From NCBI RefSeq assembly GCF_003626695.1, contig NZ_RBAH01000031.1, forward strand, positions 1 to 64,000: DNA of 64,000 bases. Direction: 5' to 3'. Within the stretch, counting starts at the first letter, position 1. Every line of letters begins with the position of its first letter. This stretch comes from Paenibacillus ginsengarvi (GTDB lineage: Bacteria > Bacillota > Bacilli > Paenibacillales > NBRC-103111). The position numbers and the translations under genes were made by a program. The notes below the pieces were generated by a model. The model saw only the letters and a list, made by a program, of their open reading frames with translations, ran no database searches and was not told where the DNA came from. Below are positions 7,592 to 16,925 of this stretch, in pieces.

Positions 7592-8788
7592 ATGAATATC
7601 TTGAAAAACAAAACCGAGCTACGAATTATGATCGATGAGCCGTGGCAGAAAGAAAGTATTGAAGAAATCGCAAAACGCTTTGAGGCTCTAAATCCGGGAG
7701 TAAGCGTGATAATCAATGTCGTTGATAACGGTGTAATCCGCTCCGAACTTTATGCTGGCGAATCCAAAGTAGACATCGTGCAGTTATTTTGCGGCGATAT
7801 TACGGACGGAAGTCGGGACGGATTGTTGCTGGATTTGTTACCGTGGGTAGAAACGGAAGGTATCGAAGCACTCTTTCACCCTTCGATATTGCGGTTTGTG
7901 CGAAATGGCGAAAGCATTGCGGCTATGCCGTTAAGCGCTACAATGAAAGGCATATTTTACAATAAGCAATGGTTCGATAAAGCCGGGATCCCGTATCCAG
8001 AAGATGGATGGACTTGGGACGAATTTCAAGAAACGGCACTTAAGCTTCAGAGCGCGAACGTAAGTCCGGGTGAAGAACGTTTTGCAGCCCGAATATCTTT
8101 TCACAGGGAATATATGCGTCTTCTTCTTTTAACAGCCGGCACCGACATGCTATCTCCCGACCAGACAAGGGCTACAGGTTACATGAACAGTCCAAAAGCG
8201 GTTGAAACGATCTCTTGGGCAGTCGATCTCGTTCGAAAGCACAGGGTAGCTTGGGCTACTCATGACTATTTCAAAAACAGTGATTTGCTTGAAAATAAAA
8301 CCGGGATGATCCTCGATTACTTCATTATGCTGCATGAGATTGAGCCTAAACTGAAGGAAAACCTTGGGATGGTTGGTTTGCCTTATTTCCGAGGAGGCGT
8401 AAGGGTTAATGAACCTTGGGTTTGTGGATTCGGGATTGCATCCCGAACCCAGTATCCGGAGCTTGCCTGGCAACTGCTTCGCGAACTCACTTGCACAAGC
8501 AATGAACTCACGCGGCTTGTAACACAGGGCTTTATCGCTCCACTTCATTCGGTTTACAAGGAAGTTGGGCACGAGACTGATCCGCTTCGGCGTGTAGTAT
8601 TGGAAGAGTTTGCTTATGGAAGCGCTCTCCCGGCTTCAGCAGCAAACACCGATTTCTGCCACTTTCTGGATAGACATTTGAATCCGGCTACTCGTCGAAT
8701 CGTTTATGAAGGTGCGGACGTTAAGGAGATGCTTGAAACGATCACGGTAAGAATGGACGAAACGCTGGAAAAGAGAAGGCTGATTTGA
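7592..8788 (+). CDS. Solute-binding-protein-like protein without signal peptide
   Basis: 398 aa from ATG 7592 (AAGGTGG just upstream); an in-frame ATG at 7496 would add 32 basic residues. The body is a family-1 sugar-type periplasmic binding fold: LRIMIDEPWQKESIEEIAKRF at the start, then VDIVQLF, the motif IFYNKQWFDKAGIPYPEDGWTWDEF, and a C-terminal TLEKRR helix. No hydrophobic leader or lipobox Cys exists in either version, unlike the lipoproteins at 31020 and 59479. It resembles the sensor half of the GntR fusion at 57672. It may be a cytoplasmic sugar sensor, or the remainder of such a fusion that lost its DNA-binding half. No ABC permease lies near. Confidence 0.75.
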   Translation: MNILKNKTELRIMIDEPWQKESIEEIAKRFEALNPGVSVIINVVDNGVIRSELYAGESKVDIVQLFCGDITDGSRDGLLLDLLPWVETEGIEALFHPSILRFVRNGESIAAMPLSATMKGIFYNKQWFDKAGIPYPEDGWTWDEFQETALKLQSANVSPGEERFAARISFHREYMRLLLLTAGTDMLSPDQTRATGYMNSPKAVETISWAVDLVRKHRVAWATHDYFKNSDLLENKTGMILDYFIMLHEIEPKLKENLGMVGLPYFRGGVRVNEPWVCGFGIASRTQYPELAWQLLRELTCTSNELTRLVTQGFIAPLHSVYKEVGHETDPLRRVVLEEFAYGSALPASAANTDFCHFLDRHLNPATRRIVYEGADVKEMLETITVRMDETLEKRRLI

Positions 8789-8888
8789 TATACAGCGCGG
8801 CCACATTCAAGTTCGAGCAGAACCTTTAGCGAAACTGCGGCGAATCACCACAGCAGAATGGAAAATCCCATTTTATGGGGGCTATAAA

Positions 8889-9050
8889 ATGAATGATACG
8901 AACAGTAAATTTCGGGAGATTTGGCCCAACTCCACGGTTCGAGCAAGTAATTTAACAGAAGTATATTTGGAAGGTAATGCGTGGTGGGATATGTGTATTA
9001 ATCAATGTGATGTTTTGGTTTCATTTTTCCAATGTCTCTCTCCAAGATAA
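8889..9050 (+). CDS. Small hypothetical ORF, possible gene fragment
   Basis: 53 codons starting at ATG 8889 after a GGGGG ribosome site. I do not recognise it. The first ~35 residues (FREIWPNSTVRASNLTEVYLEGNAWWDMC) look like a real protein start, while the tail is low in recognisable structure, so it may be the 5' stump of a larger gene. A CCCAT-TTT-ATGGG palindrome (8867-8879) sits at its ribosome site. The rest of 8789-9121 shows nothing else. Confidence 0.35.
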   Translation: MNDTNSKFREIWPNSTVRASNLTEVYLEGNAWWDMCINQCDVLVSFFQCLSPR

Positions 9051-9121
9051 TTTGCTGATATGAGGCTTTTCCATTGCGGGGACTAGCTTGTGCAGCAACT
9101 ACTTATTTGGTAGAGCATGGA

Positions 9122-9910
9122 TTAGGATGGGCAGAAGCCAGGGTTCGATGAACATAACCTTTGAGCGAATATCGGTTTAAGCTGGGAGAGCGTTGCGAAA
9201 TAGCTATCAATCGCATGATTAAGGTCTATTGCTCCATTCTGGAAAGGCAGTGATTCGAAGGTTCGCACATGACTGTAGTAAAATTTTTCATCCCGTTTGG
9301 GCTGTTTGTAGATGGATGGCGGAGTATGCGTGACAACGTCATATGGATTGGCAATACGGTAGCTGTTCTGTACATACTTTGAAAAAGTTTTCGCGAAAGC
9401 CGGATCTCCTAGGCGAGGAGATCCATACGTAAACAGTTTGGGCGAGTTGTAAACGGTGTTCGCCGCAATATCAAAAGCGCATAACGTCGCGAGTGCCGCA
9501 CCGAGACTGTGACCTGTAATGTATAATGCCTTATTAGGTGACAACTCGGCGAGCGCGGAGATAATCCCGTTCCTACCTGAAGAATAGATATTTGTGAAGC
9601 CGCGATGCGTATAACAGTCTTCATTAATAAATTTAAACTTCGTTTGTGAGGCCATAATATCAGAAATCCAATCGCTTGTTGAATTGGACCCGCGAAACGC
9701 AATAATGATCTCTTTAGGAGATTCAATAATAAATCCGAATCGTTCCCATATATTAGCGACCGATTTCATTTGAAACGTATAGTTGACTGAATAATGTAAT
9801 GGAACAACGAAGGAACCATCTGTATTGGTAAATTGGGTATAGGTTTGACCGCAGATTGCAGCCAGAAAGATCGCCCGCTCTACATAAACATCATTAATAA
9901 CCATTTGCAT
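9122..9910 (-). CDS. Class 3 lipase family protein
   Basis: 262 aa from the ATG at 9910, preceded by AGAAGGGCGGG; an upstream extension to 10030 is unlikely. It is an alpha/beta hydrolase of the fungal-type lipase (class 3) family. Visible are IIIAFRGSNSTSDWISD (oxyanion region and lid), ALYITGHSLGAALATLCAFDIA with the nucleophile Ser in GHSLG, NPYDVVTHTPP (catalytic Asp) and DLNHAIDSY (catalytic His). There is no signal peptide, so it is cytoplasmic or exported by another route. It should hydrolyse acyl esters; the substrate is unknown. Confidence 0.85.
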   Translation of the reverse strand: MQMVINDVYVERAIFLAAICGQTYTQFTNTDGSFVVPLHYSVNYTFQMKSVANIWERFGFIIESPKEIIIAFRGSNSTSDWISDIMASQTKFKFINEDCYTHRGFTNIYSSGRNGIISALAELSPNKALYITGHSLGAALATLCAFDIAANTVYNSPKLFTYGSPRLGDPAFAKTFSKYVQNSYRIANPYDVVTHTPPSIYKQPKRDEKFYYSHVRTFESLPFQNGAIDLNHAIDSYFATLSQLKPIFAQRLCSSNPGFCPS

Positions 9911-10060
9911 CCCGCCCTTCTTTCCTACCCAATTTATGAAAAGAAGACGTGATTGATGTTTATTATTGAAGCGTTTGTTATCTTCAATTTTGCAATTGGC
10001 CGACCGGCTTCCGTTATTTCTTGACTGCATTACTTCTTGCGGTATTTTTTAATAAAGTAT

Positions 10061-10102
10061 TAGACTCACACGGCAGCGCTGAACTAACTGGCAGGATAGC
10101 GC
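10061..10102. repeat. Intergenic composite palindrome, copy F (partial)
   Basis: GCGCT (10077-10081) and AGCGC (10098-10102) enclose GAACTAACTGGCAGGAT, a variant of the third hairpin of the family. The central GC-rich hairpin is reduced to CGGCAG. Confidence 0.45.
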
Positions 10103-10199
10103 AGTAATTGATTATTGGCTCACATACTATTTGACGTTACTTCATGTAAATGTTACTTTTGTGTAATACCCATTTTATGGGTTAAAATTTAAGGAGTGT

Positions 10200-11009
10200 A
10201 TGGCATTGAAGTTACCTGTACACGAACGGTTCATTGAGCAGGCAAAAGAGTATGTAAGACAAGATCATCGACTTACAGGTCTCCTTGCAGGCGGTTCCAT
10301 GATACACGGAGCAATGGATAAGTACAGCGATCTGGATTTAATAATCGTCTACGATTACGCTTTTCGAAATGAGATCATGGAACAACGAATCCGGATAGCA
10401 GAAAGGCTCGGCAACTTACTTTCGGCATTCACCGGTGAGCATGTCGGAGAACCCAGATTGCTTATTTGTTTATATGGACCGGCACCTCTTCATGTCGATC
10501 TTAAGTTTGTTCTAGTGGAGGAGCTCAAAATACGAGTCGAGAACCCGTTGATTCTTTGGGAAAGAGGTTCAGATATTACAACGGTACTCAGCAAAACAAC
10601 CCCGACTTTCCCTTTCCCTGATCCTCAATGGATTGAGGATCGTTTCTGGGTATGGGTGCATTACGGTGCGACTAAATTAGGGAGGGGCGAGTTGTTCGAA
10701 CTGATCGATCACCTAACATTTATTCGAAATGATGTGTTAGGGCCGTTGGTTCTCATTCGCAACGGCCATTCTCCGCGAGGAGTTCGAAAGCTCGAGATAT
10801 ACGCATCAAAAGAACTGGAAGAACTTAAAGGAACGATTCCTTTCCACAGCTTCGAAAGTTGCTACCGCGCGCTAAAAAACACGATTAAGATGTACCAACG
10901 ATTACGGACTGCTTCAGAGATTGTAACGAAAATGGAAGCTGAACGCGTCTCAATCGAGTTTCTTGACAAAATATATTCAGATAATTCTAGTAGCAACTTG
11001 TTCAACTAG
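10200..11009 (+). CDS. Nucleotidyltransferase-domain protein
   Basis: 269 aa from ATG 10200, with AAGGAG just upstream; TTG at 10206 is an alternative start with better spacing. The N-terminal part holds the Pol-beta-type nucleotidyltransferase signature GGSMIHGAMDKYSDLDLIIVYD (Gly-Ser then Asp-x-Asp) and a third acidic position in LHVDLKFV. The C-terminal half is helical, as in aminoglycoside nucleotidyltransferase-like proteins. It probably adenylylates or otherwise modifies a small molecule in the cytoplasm; the target cannot be read. The last codons, coding FN and the TAG stop, lie in sequence resembling the intergenic repeat. Confidence 0.8.
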   Translation: MALKLPVHERFIEQAKEYVRQDHRLTGLLAGGSMIHGAMDKYSDLDLIIVYDYAFRNEIMEQRIRIAERLGNLLSAFTGEHVGEPRLLICLYGPAPLHVDLKFVLVEELKIRVENPLILWERGSDITTVLSKTTPTFPFPDPQWIEDRFWVWVHYGATKLGRGELFELIDHLTFIRNDVLGPLVLIRNGHSPRGVRKLEIYASKELEELKGTIPFHSFESCYRALKNTIKMYQRLRTASEIVTKMEAERVSIEFLDKIYSDNSSSNLFN

Positions 11010-11210
11010 GAGACGATAACGGAAAGTAACAAAAAGACTCCTTGGTATGATGTTTATAGGTCCCAGATGCTGGCCAGCTTCGGATCCAAAAACGGCAATC
11101 ACGCAGGAAATCGGCCTTAATGAGGTGAGTAAGGGGTTCACATGCCACTTGGACTCGTATCTGTTATACTACCTATTAAAGCAATCTTGAAGCGGAAAGT
11201 GTGATTACGC

Positions 11211-11618
11211 ATGAAGGTAAGGCAGTATCACGTGGATCAAAACGGACTGCATCAGTTTTTCGGAACGTTGGAAGCCCGAATTATGGAACTGATGTGGAGA
11301 TCGATGGAAAAGAAGAGTGTCCGGCAGATTCATGAAAACTTACAGCTTGAAGGCCCCATTTCGTTTAATGCTGTAATGACCGTATTGAACCGATTATGGG
11401 AAAAGGATTTTGGACAAGGAATCCAAGGTCAGGGAAGAACCAAAACGTCTTATTTTCAGCCCCTTCAATCCAAGAAGAAGGAATTCTCCATGAAGCTATA
11501 TATGTCCTTAAAAGGCGTGTTTCTTACTATCACCGGATTATCCGTTTGGATCATGTTGCAAATGGGGATATCCGTCTATCATCAAATTAGCGACGTCAAT
11601 TACTACCCCGATGTATAA
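11211..11618 (+). CDS. BlaI/MecI-family repressor, C-terminus probably frameshifted
   Basis: 135 aa. Residues ~16-85 match the winged helix of BlaI/MecI/CopY repressors (TLEARIMELMW, SVRQIHENL, SFNAVMTVLNRLWEK, TSYFQPLQSKKKE). Such proteins repress beta-lactamase-type or transporter genes until cleaved or ligand-bound. After KKKEF the current frame becomes hydrophobic and unlike the family. The +1 frame gives HEAIYVLKRRVSYYHRIIRLDHV, which looks more like the usual helical dimerisation tail. I therefore suspect a one-base indel near 11490 and loss of dimerisation. No BlaR1 sensor or target gene is recognisable nearby. Confidence 0.6.
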   Translation: MKVRQYHVDQNGLHQFFGTLEARIMELMWRSMEKKSVRQIHENLQLEGPISFNAVMTVLNRLWEKDFGQGIQGQGRTKTSYFQPLQSKKKEFSMKLYMSLKGVFLTITGLSVWIMLQMGISVYHQISDVNYYPDV

Positions 11619-11821
11619 AGGGAGAAATGCCTCTGATGATGCGGATGTTGCGGCCGCTTATAGCCGTAATGGGCACCGACATCGGCCGGGATTACGGGCG
11701 ATCCTTAAACCACACCTTGGACGGCTGATTATTCGAGAGAACAGCCCGGCCCTGTTCGGGGAAATGTATCGCAAAATCGTGCTTGAGCGTAAATGTCTCC
11801 TTGACAGCCATGAGAATTAAT

Positions 11822-11867
11822 AAATCCCGCCTGAATGGTTCACACCAATCGGGCGGGATTTGTTTAA
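11822..11867. terminator. Terminator between convergent genes
   Basis: AAATCCCGCC (11822-11831) and GGCGGGATTT (11852-11861) form a perfect 10-bp stem, with T-rich sequence after it on the plus strand and A/T-rich flanks on the minus strand. It lies between the plus-strand BlaI-like region and the minus-strand SLH gene ending at 11882, so it may work in both directions. Confidence 0.75.
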
Positions 11868-11881
11868 GGGAATTCTGAATG

Positions 11882-14800
11882 CTACTTTACTCCATTTATC
11901 AATCCAAGTGCCTGTAATGTCCTTATGAGCACAACAGCCGCTTGTGCGCGAGTCGTTTCGCCTTTCGGATTGAACGTATCTTCGCCTGTGCCTGTCATGA
12001 TTTGAAGGGCGACCATCGTGCGAACGTCCTCTAAATAGGCCTTATTAATGTTTCCGATATCGTTGTAGCCATTTAAGCTAGCCATTTCCATCGGAAACGG
12101 CAGCTTTTCAAGGGAAATGACGGCCGTCAGCATGTTCGCCATTTCTTCGCGAGTCAGCGGTTGATCGGGCTTGAAGCTATTGTCCTTCACGAAGTTCAGT
12201 AATCCCAGCTCCTTCGCTTTGGCTACCGCATCGAAATACCATGTGCCGGACTTTACATCGTGATATGGCGCCGTGCCGATCGTTGGTTTGCCGCGTCCCA
12301 GCGCCCGGATTAACATAGCGGTAAACTCCGCTCTGGTTACGGTTCGATCCGGGTCGTACAGGCGGTCGTCCACTCCGTCAACAAGTCCTTTCGCTGCGGC
12401 AAGCCGGACGAACGACCCACTCCAATGATTTTGCACATCGGAAAAGCTTACCGTATTTTCCGCCACAACGTACACGCTGTTTGAATAAGAGCGGATCATC
12501 ACATACCATACATCGTCAATCTGCACCTTCTTGGCGGCGACAAACTCGAATGTTCCCGTCGTTTCGTTAAAGCGGAATGCGCCCCATTGCTCCGGCAAGC
12601 TGTTCACATTTTTCGGCATCGGAATAACTCTGGTCAGTGCCTTACTGAACTTTTCTGCCGATCCGATAGTTTGCCCGCTCTTCATTATGATAATTTCTAT
12701 GTTGAAATCGACAATAGCGCCTAAGACTTTACCATTCGGCAGACCGCTGTCAAACGCCGCAACAATATCCTTATCCCCGGTTTTGTCGGCCAAGGTAACT
12801 TTGAAGCTGATATCCTCGGCTTTAAGGTTGTTTGCTGCAAGCAAATCTTGCAGCCCCGGAATGAGCGACGCCAGATTGACCGGCACCTGATAGCTTCCGT
12901 ACGGGGTCTTGATCTCGATGAAGAAAGTGGCGTTTTTGCCCTCCAAGCTTGTCAGGATACTTGCCGGGATGCTGGCAAAGGCCACCCCGTCCTTAGGCGT
13001 CGCTTCGAGCGTGACGGACGGCTTCGAAGTGTCGATTTTGCCCGGATCGAGCATGGTTCCATTCAGGTCGATCGCTGGCCCGCCAACGACAGGCTCTGAA
13101 TCGTATCCGCTGTAGCCGCCGGATTCGCCGTTCACTGTAACCGTCGTGGACTTTCCCGCAACCTCCGCTCCATTAAGATAAACCGTCAACGTATAGGTTT
13201 TGGGGCTTGTATCCGTGTTTGGCGGTATAGCGATCGTTGCTTTTGCACTTGTCGCACTAGTTATGGCGGCTGAGGCTGCTTCTGTTCCATCCATATATAT
13301 TTTAACGGACTGTCCTATAAGATTTGAACCCGTTACGGTGGCTATTGTGCTGCCCCCCGAGCTGGCAAGAGTTGCCGGTGTTATTGTAATATTTCTTACC
13401 GCAGGTACGGCTACGGTAAAGCTTGCACTTGCCTCGTCAAGTGTATTGCGGTAGGCGTTTTCCACGATATCGCCGGCAACTTTTACCTTGTAAATGCCAT
13501 CTAGAAGAGGGGCGTTAAACGTTAAAGTATACGTTCTGGAAATTTCATCATAACTAGCCGTATAACTTGAAAATGGCAAATCGTCCTTCTCCATGATGAA
13601 CAGCGAAGGCGCATCGGAAGAAGTCAACGGCTTCCCATCCGCCACCCAAAATACGGGTTCGCTGACTGAAACGGCAATTGAGGCGGGCGATACGGTAAAG
13701 ATCTGGTTGGCCGTGAATCCGACGAATGCAACGGTAGGCTTGGTGCTATCGTACATGAAACTCAAAGTATTAGACTTGGTATTGCCGTTGGCAGCTGCAT
13801 CGGTTGCTGCGTCCGCCGCAACGTTTACCGTTACCGCCTGACCGCTCGTGGACGGAGTAATCGTGGCGGTGTAATTAAACGCACTGACGGCAATAAAATT
13901 GGAAACCGTGCCGTTATCGACAAAGATGTCGTTCGCATTAAAGCCGGTTACAGCTTCGCTAAAGGTGACGGTAATCGGGAAAGCGGCATTTACCGTCGCG
14001 CCGGCTGTGCTTGATAGGATAACCGTCGGCTTGGTGCTGTCGTACATGAAACTCAAGGTATTGGACGCGGTATTGCCGTTGGCAGCTACATCGGTTGCTG
14101 CGTCCGCTGCAACATGTACCGTTACCGCCTGACCGCTCGTTGTCGGAGTGACCGTGGCGGTGTAATTAAACGCACTGATGGCAATAAAATTGGAAATCGT
14201 GCCGTTATCGACAAAGATGTCGCTCGCATCGAAGCCGCTCACGTCTTCGCTAAAGGTGACGGTAATCGGGAAAGCGACGTTTACCGTCGAGCCGGCTGTG
14301 CTTGATAGGGTAACCGTCGGCTTAGTGATATCGTACATGAAATTCAAAGTGTTAGATTCGGTATTGCCGTTGGCAGCTGCATCGGTTGCTGCGTCCGCTG
14401 CAACATTTACCGTTACCGCCTGATCGCTCGTTGTCGGGGTGACCGTGGCCGTGTAATTAGACGCACTGACGGCAATAAAATTGGAAACCGTGCCGTTACC
14501 GATTACGATGTCGCTCGAATCAAAGCCGGTTACAGCTTTGCTAAAGTTGACGGTAATCGGGAACGGTGCGTTCACCGTACTGCCTGCCGGTCCGGACAGA
14601 TTAACGGTTGGCCGGGTAGCGTCAACGGTAAAAGCAAGCTGCGGCGCCGCAACTGCCGGATTATACGTATCCTTAACCGTAATATGTAAAGTATAAGTTC
14701 CGCTGCCGAGCCCTGTCAGCGGGATCATACGGTCGATCGATTGCGTACGGCTGCCGGCATATACGCTATACGTTACGGTTGTAACGGTGGCATTCAAGCT

Positions 14801-15916
14801 ATCCCGAATCGTATAATCGACGGTTAGCTGCTCACCGATACTGTCGCCATATACCGTACCTGTCACTGATAATTGGTTCTGGCCGGGGGATAGGTTATAC
14901 AATGTTACAGCAAGCGGATCCACTGCAAGTCCCGGCTTGAACGCAAGCAAATACGGATACCTATCCCCATCGCGAAAGCCCCAAATCGAGGTATTCCAAC
15001 CTGCGAAGATGCTCGTATCTTTCATGCGCTCCGTGGTGACCCCGGTTCCAGCCGCACTGGTGGACTGGCCGGAAGTTTCCGTGTTCCAATACGAGCCCGG
15101 GAATGTGTTGCCGGTATCATTCCGGCCCACCAGGCCACCAACCCGAGAGCTCCCGGTTACATGGCCCGCTGCATATGAATTTTCGATAGAACCTGAATTG
15201 TGATAGCCTACCAAGCCACCTACTTCTTCGTCCCCGATTACATTGCCCGCTGCATAGGAGTTCCGGATCGTGCCGGCGTTCGTGCCCACCAAGCCGCCAT
15301 GCCTCCATGACGCCCCGCTGACATGAACGAGCGCATACGAATTCTCGATCGTCCCTACGTTGACGCCCGCCAGACCGCCGGCGGCAGCATCAGACCCGCT
15401 CATGCTTATCCTGCCGGTTGCAATCGAGTCTAGAATCTTACTACCGGATAAGAGGTTGCCTACCAAGGCGCCCCCAGGCGCACTGATCCTAGGCTCACCC
15501 CTGCCGGTCACATTGATATCGAGCAAACGAATATTCTTCAATTGAGCATTAGCGCCTATGACCCCGAAAAGCCCAACTTGTATAAGAGGACGGTCGATCG
15601 TCATATTACGGATCGCATATCCTTTCCCGTCCAACGTTCCTTTGAACGGGCTTGAGCTAGTACCGATTGGCATCCATCCTCCGTTATCCGGACCGGCTCC
15701 GTCGAAATCATAGCCGGACAGATCGATGTCCCGCCCCAGTTTGTAATGTTTCGACAAACCATTGCGGATATCGGACAATTGCTGAGCGTTCATGATGATA
15801 ATCGGATCTGCAGGCGAGTCACCGGGCGCCGCGTGAACTTCACTCGTCCGTATGGCAAGAGAAAGCGTCTGAAAGACGAGCATAAACAAGATTACTGAAA
15901 CAATTGTTTTTCTCAT
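11882..15916 (-). CDS. Giant SLH surface protein with GLUG and tandem Ig-like repeats
   Basis: 1344 aa; GAGAGGAAATAAAAT precedes the ATG. A signal peptide ends near VHAA (~residue 30). Residues ~120-310 carry GLUG-type repeats (GGLVGxNxGTIxNSYAxGxV), a beta-helical motif of adhesins and peptidase-like surface proteins. Residues ~430-740 carry Bap-like Ig domains, three of them nearly identical 97-residue copies (STAGSTVN..FPITVTFSE..GF.ASDIFVDNGT). A further Ig/IPT-like region follows, and three C-terminal SLH domains (~1150-1344) anchor it to the wall polymer. Likely an S-layer-associated adhesin. It is the second SLH giant within 8 kb, both on the minus strand but separately transcribed. 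Confidence 0.9.
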   Translation of the reverse strand: MRKTIVSVILFMLVFQTLSLAIRTSEVHAAPGDSPADPIIIMNAQQLSDIRNGLSKHYKLGRDIDLSGYDFDGAGPDNGGWMPIGTSSSPFKGTLDGKGYAIRNMTIDRPLIQVGLFGVIGANAQLKNIRLLDINVTGRGEPRISAPGGALVGNLLSGSKILDSIATGRISMSGSDAAAGGLAGVNVGTIENSYALVHVSGASWRHGGLVGTNAGTIRNSYAAGNVIGDEEVGGLVGYHNSGSIENSYAAGHVTGSSRVGGLVGRNDTGNTFPGSYWNTETSGQSTSAAGTGVTTERMKDTSIFAGWNTSIWGFRDGDRYPYLLAFKPGLAVDPLAVTLYNLSPGQNQLSVTGTVYGDSIGEQLTVDYTIRDSLNATVTTVTYSVYAGSRTQSIDRMIPLTGLGSGTYTLHITVKDTYNPAVAAPQLAFTVDATRPTVNLSGPAGSTVNAPFPITVNFSKAVTGFDSSDIVIGNGTVSNFIAVSASNYTATVTPTTSDQAVTVNVAADAATDAAANGNTESNTLNFMYDITKPTVTLSSTAGSTVNVAFPITVTFSEDVSGFDASDIFVDNGTISNFIAISAFNYTATVTPTTSGQAVTVHVAADAATDVAANGNTASNTLSFMYDSTKPTVILSSTAGATVNAAFPITVTFSEAVTGFNANDIFVDNGTVSNFIAVSAFNYTATITPSTSGQAVTVNVAADAATDAAANGNTKSNTLSFMYDSTKPTVAFVGFTANQIFTVSPASIAVSVSEPVFWVADGKPLTSSDAPSLFIMEKDDLPFSSYTASYDEISRTYTLTFNAPLLDGIYKVKVAGDIVENAYRNTLDEASASFTVAVPAVRNITITPATLASSGGSTIATVTGSNLIGQSVKIYMDGTEAASAAITSATSAKATIAIPPNTDTSPKTYTLTVYLNGAEVAGKSTTVTVNGESGGYSGYDSEPVVGGPAIDLNGTMLDPGKIDTSKPSVTLEATPKDGVAFASIPASILTSLEGKNATFFIEIKTPYGSYQVPVNLASLIPGLQDLLAANNLKAEDISFKVTLADKTGDKDIVAAFDSGLPNGKVLGAIVDFNIEIIIMKSGQTIGSAEKFSKALTRVIPMPKNVNSLPEQWGAFRFNETTGTFEFVAAKKVQIDDVWYVMIRSYSNSVYVVAENTVSFSDVQNHWSGSFVRLAAAKGLVDGVDDRLYDPDRTVTRAEFTAMLIRALGRGKPTIGTAPYHDVKSGTWYFDAVAKAKELGLLNFVKDNSFKPDQPLTREEMANMLTAVISLEKLPFPMEMASLNGYNDIGNINKAYLEDVRTMVALQIMTGTGEDTFNPKGETTRAQAAVVLIRTLQALGLINGVK
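13730..14640. repeat. 291-bp tandem repeats inside the SLH gene
   Basis: Three near-identical units with a period of 291 bp (97 codons); the shared GGTATTGCCGTTGGCAGCT block recurs near 13778, 14069 and 14360. They encode Bap-like Ig domains. High DNA identity suggests recent duplication and possible copy-number variation. Confidence 0.8.
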
Positions 15917-15967
15917 TATTTTATTTCCTCTCTATCAGGATCAAATCTAACATGGCAGCTCAATAGA

Positions 15968-16564
15968 TCAAGACATCAGCTTGACGAGTCCTTGGATAAG
16001 CACCTTCGCATCCGTCCCTCCGAAAAGAACGGAAAAAAGCGTATATCCTTCGTTGAACGCAATGACCTGCCGCGCGATTAGAACGGGATCTTTGTCAGGC
16101 GGGATCCACCCTTTCTCTTGCAGGACTACTATCAACTTTTCGATTCCTCCGACCCATTCCCTGTATTTCTGCTTGAGCGCGCTCTGAATGATAGGGTCTC
16201 CTTTCGTTTGTTGATAGAAATCGGCCAGCACGACGATCCAATTATCGACCCCCTTGAGCATCTGCCCGAGCCGCGTAAGGACAATCGTGATTACCTCTTC
16301 CAGCGTAGTATCCTCCGGGCTATATTCCTTCGGCACGACTGTCCAGCCGTTCGTTATTTGCATTTGGTAATCCAGAACATGCAAGAATAGCTGTTCCTTG
16401 CTCTTAAAATGAACATAAAATGCGCCCTTCGTATGGCCGGTCAACTCTACAATATCTCCGAGCGTCGTAGAAGCGTACCCCTTCGCCGAGAAGCTCTTCA
16501 TACCGGCCTCGAGAAGTTGTTGATAGGTCGCTTCCCTTTTCAATTGAAACTTATTTTTCTTCAT
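15968..16564 (-). CDS. TetR/AcrR-family repressor, probably autoregulated
   Basis: 198 aa. The N-terminal TetR helix-turn-helix is plain: QLLEAGMKSFSAKGYASTTLGDIVELTGHTKGAFYVHFKSKEQL within residues ~15-60. The remainder is the helical ligand-binding and dimer domain. Its own promoter carries two copies of a CATACTRTAYAG element, one over the start region, which fits autorepression. The diverging side (16565-16925) has only a 41-codon frame (16691-16816) and no clear target gene, so the original partner may have been lost. The ligand is unknown; this family often controls efflux or detoxification. Confidence 0.9.
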   Translation of the reverse strand: MKKNKFQLKREATYQQLLEAGMKSFSAKGYASTTLGDIVELTGHTKGAFYVHFKSKEQLFLHVLDYQMQITNGWTVVPKEYSPEDTTLEEVITIVLTRLGQMLKGVDNWIVVLADFYQQTKGDPIIQSALKQKYREWVGGIEKLIVVLQEKGWIPPDKDPVLIARQVIAFNEGYTLFSVLFGGTDAKVLIQGLVKLMS

Positions 16565-16596
16565 CGATAGCTCCTGACAAGTTATTTTTAATTAAT

Positions 16597-16674
16597 TACA
16601 TTCTGTATAGTATGTATTCTAGTTGCAAAAAATGTAATCTGTCAATAACAGTATTTATCCTATACAGTATGAAG
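16597..16674 (-). promoter_or_regulatory. tetR promoter with two operator copies
   Basis: On the minus strand, TTGACA (16645-16640) and TAGAAT (16621-16616) are 18 nt apart. The palindromic site TACATTCTGTATAGTATGTA (16597-16616) overlaps the start region, and a second copy of the CATACTGTATAGGAT element lies at 16656-16672, upstream of the -35. Two related sites around one promoter suggest repression by the adjacent TetR protein. Confidence 0.65.
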
Positions 16675-16925
16675 TCGGGATGTATTAATCATGACTTATC
16701 TGGAGTCTTATAAGGAATGGGGCGAAATGAGGGCGGGTGAGTTGGTGCAAAGTGTGAGAGTCGAGATCCCCAATGAGTACGGCAAGATAATGGGCAACTG
16801 CTCTCTTTATTACTAAGTTAAGAGCATCATTGTTCAATATAATGATTCTTTCAATAGGTCTGCATGGAAAAACTCGGTATACTTAATGAGAGTTGATGAA
16901 GTGATTCTGCAGGGAGTGGATAAGT

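Noticed and set aside
11611..11820. 69-codon frame after the BlaI-like gene
   Set aside because: No ribosome site and no recognisable fold; another frame in the same stretch looks equally (un)likely.
16691..16816. 41-codon frame divergent from tetR
   Set aside because: Too short and without family likeness; may be the stump of a lost gene but cannot be supported.
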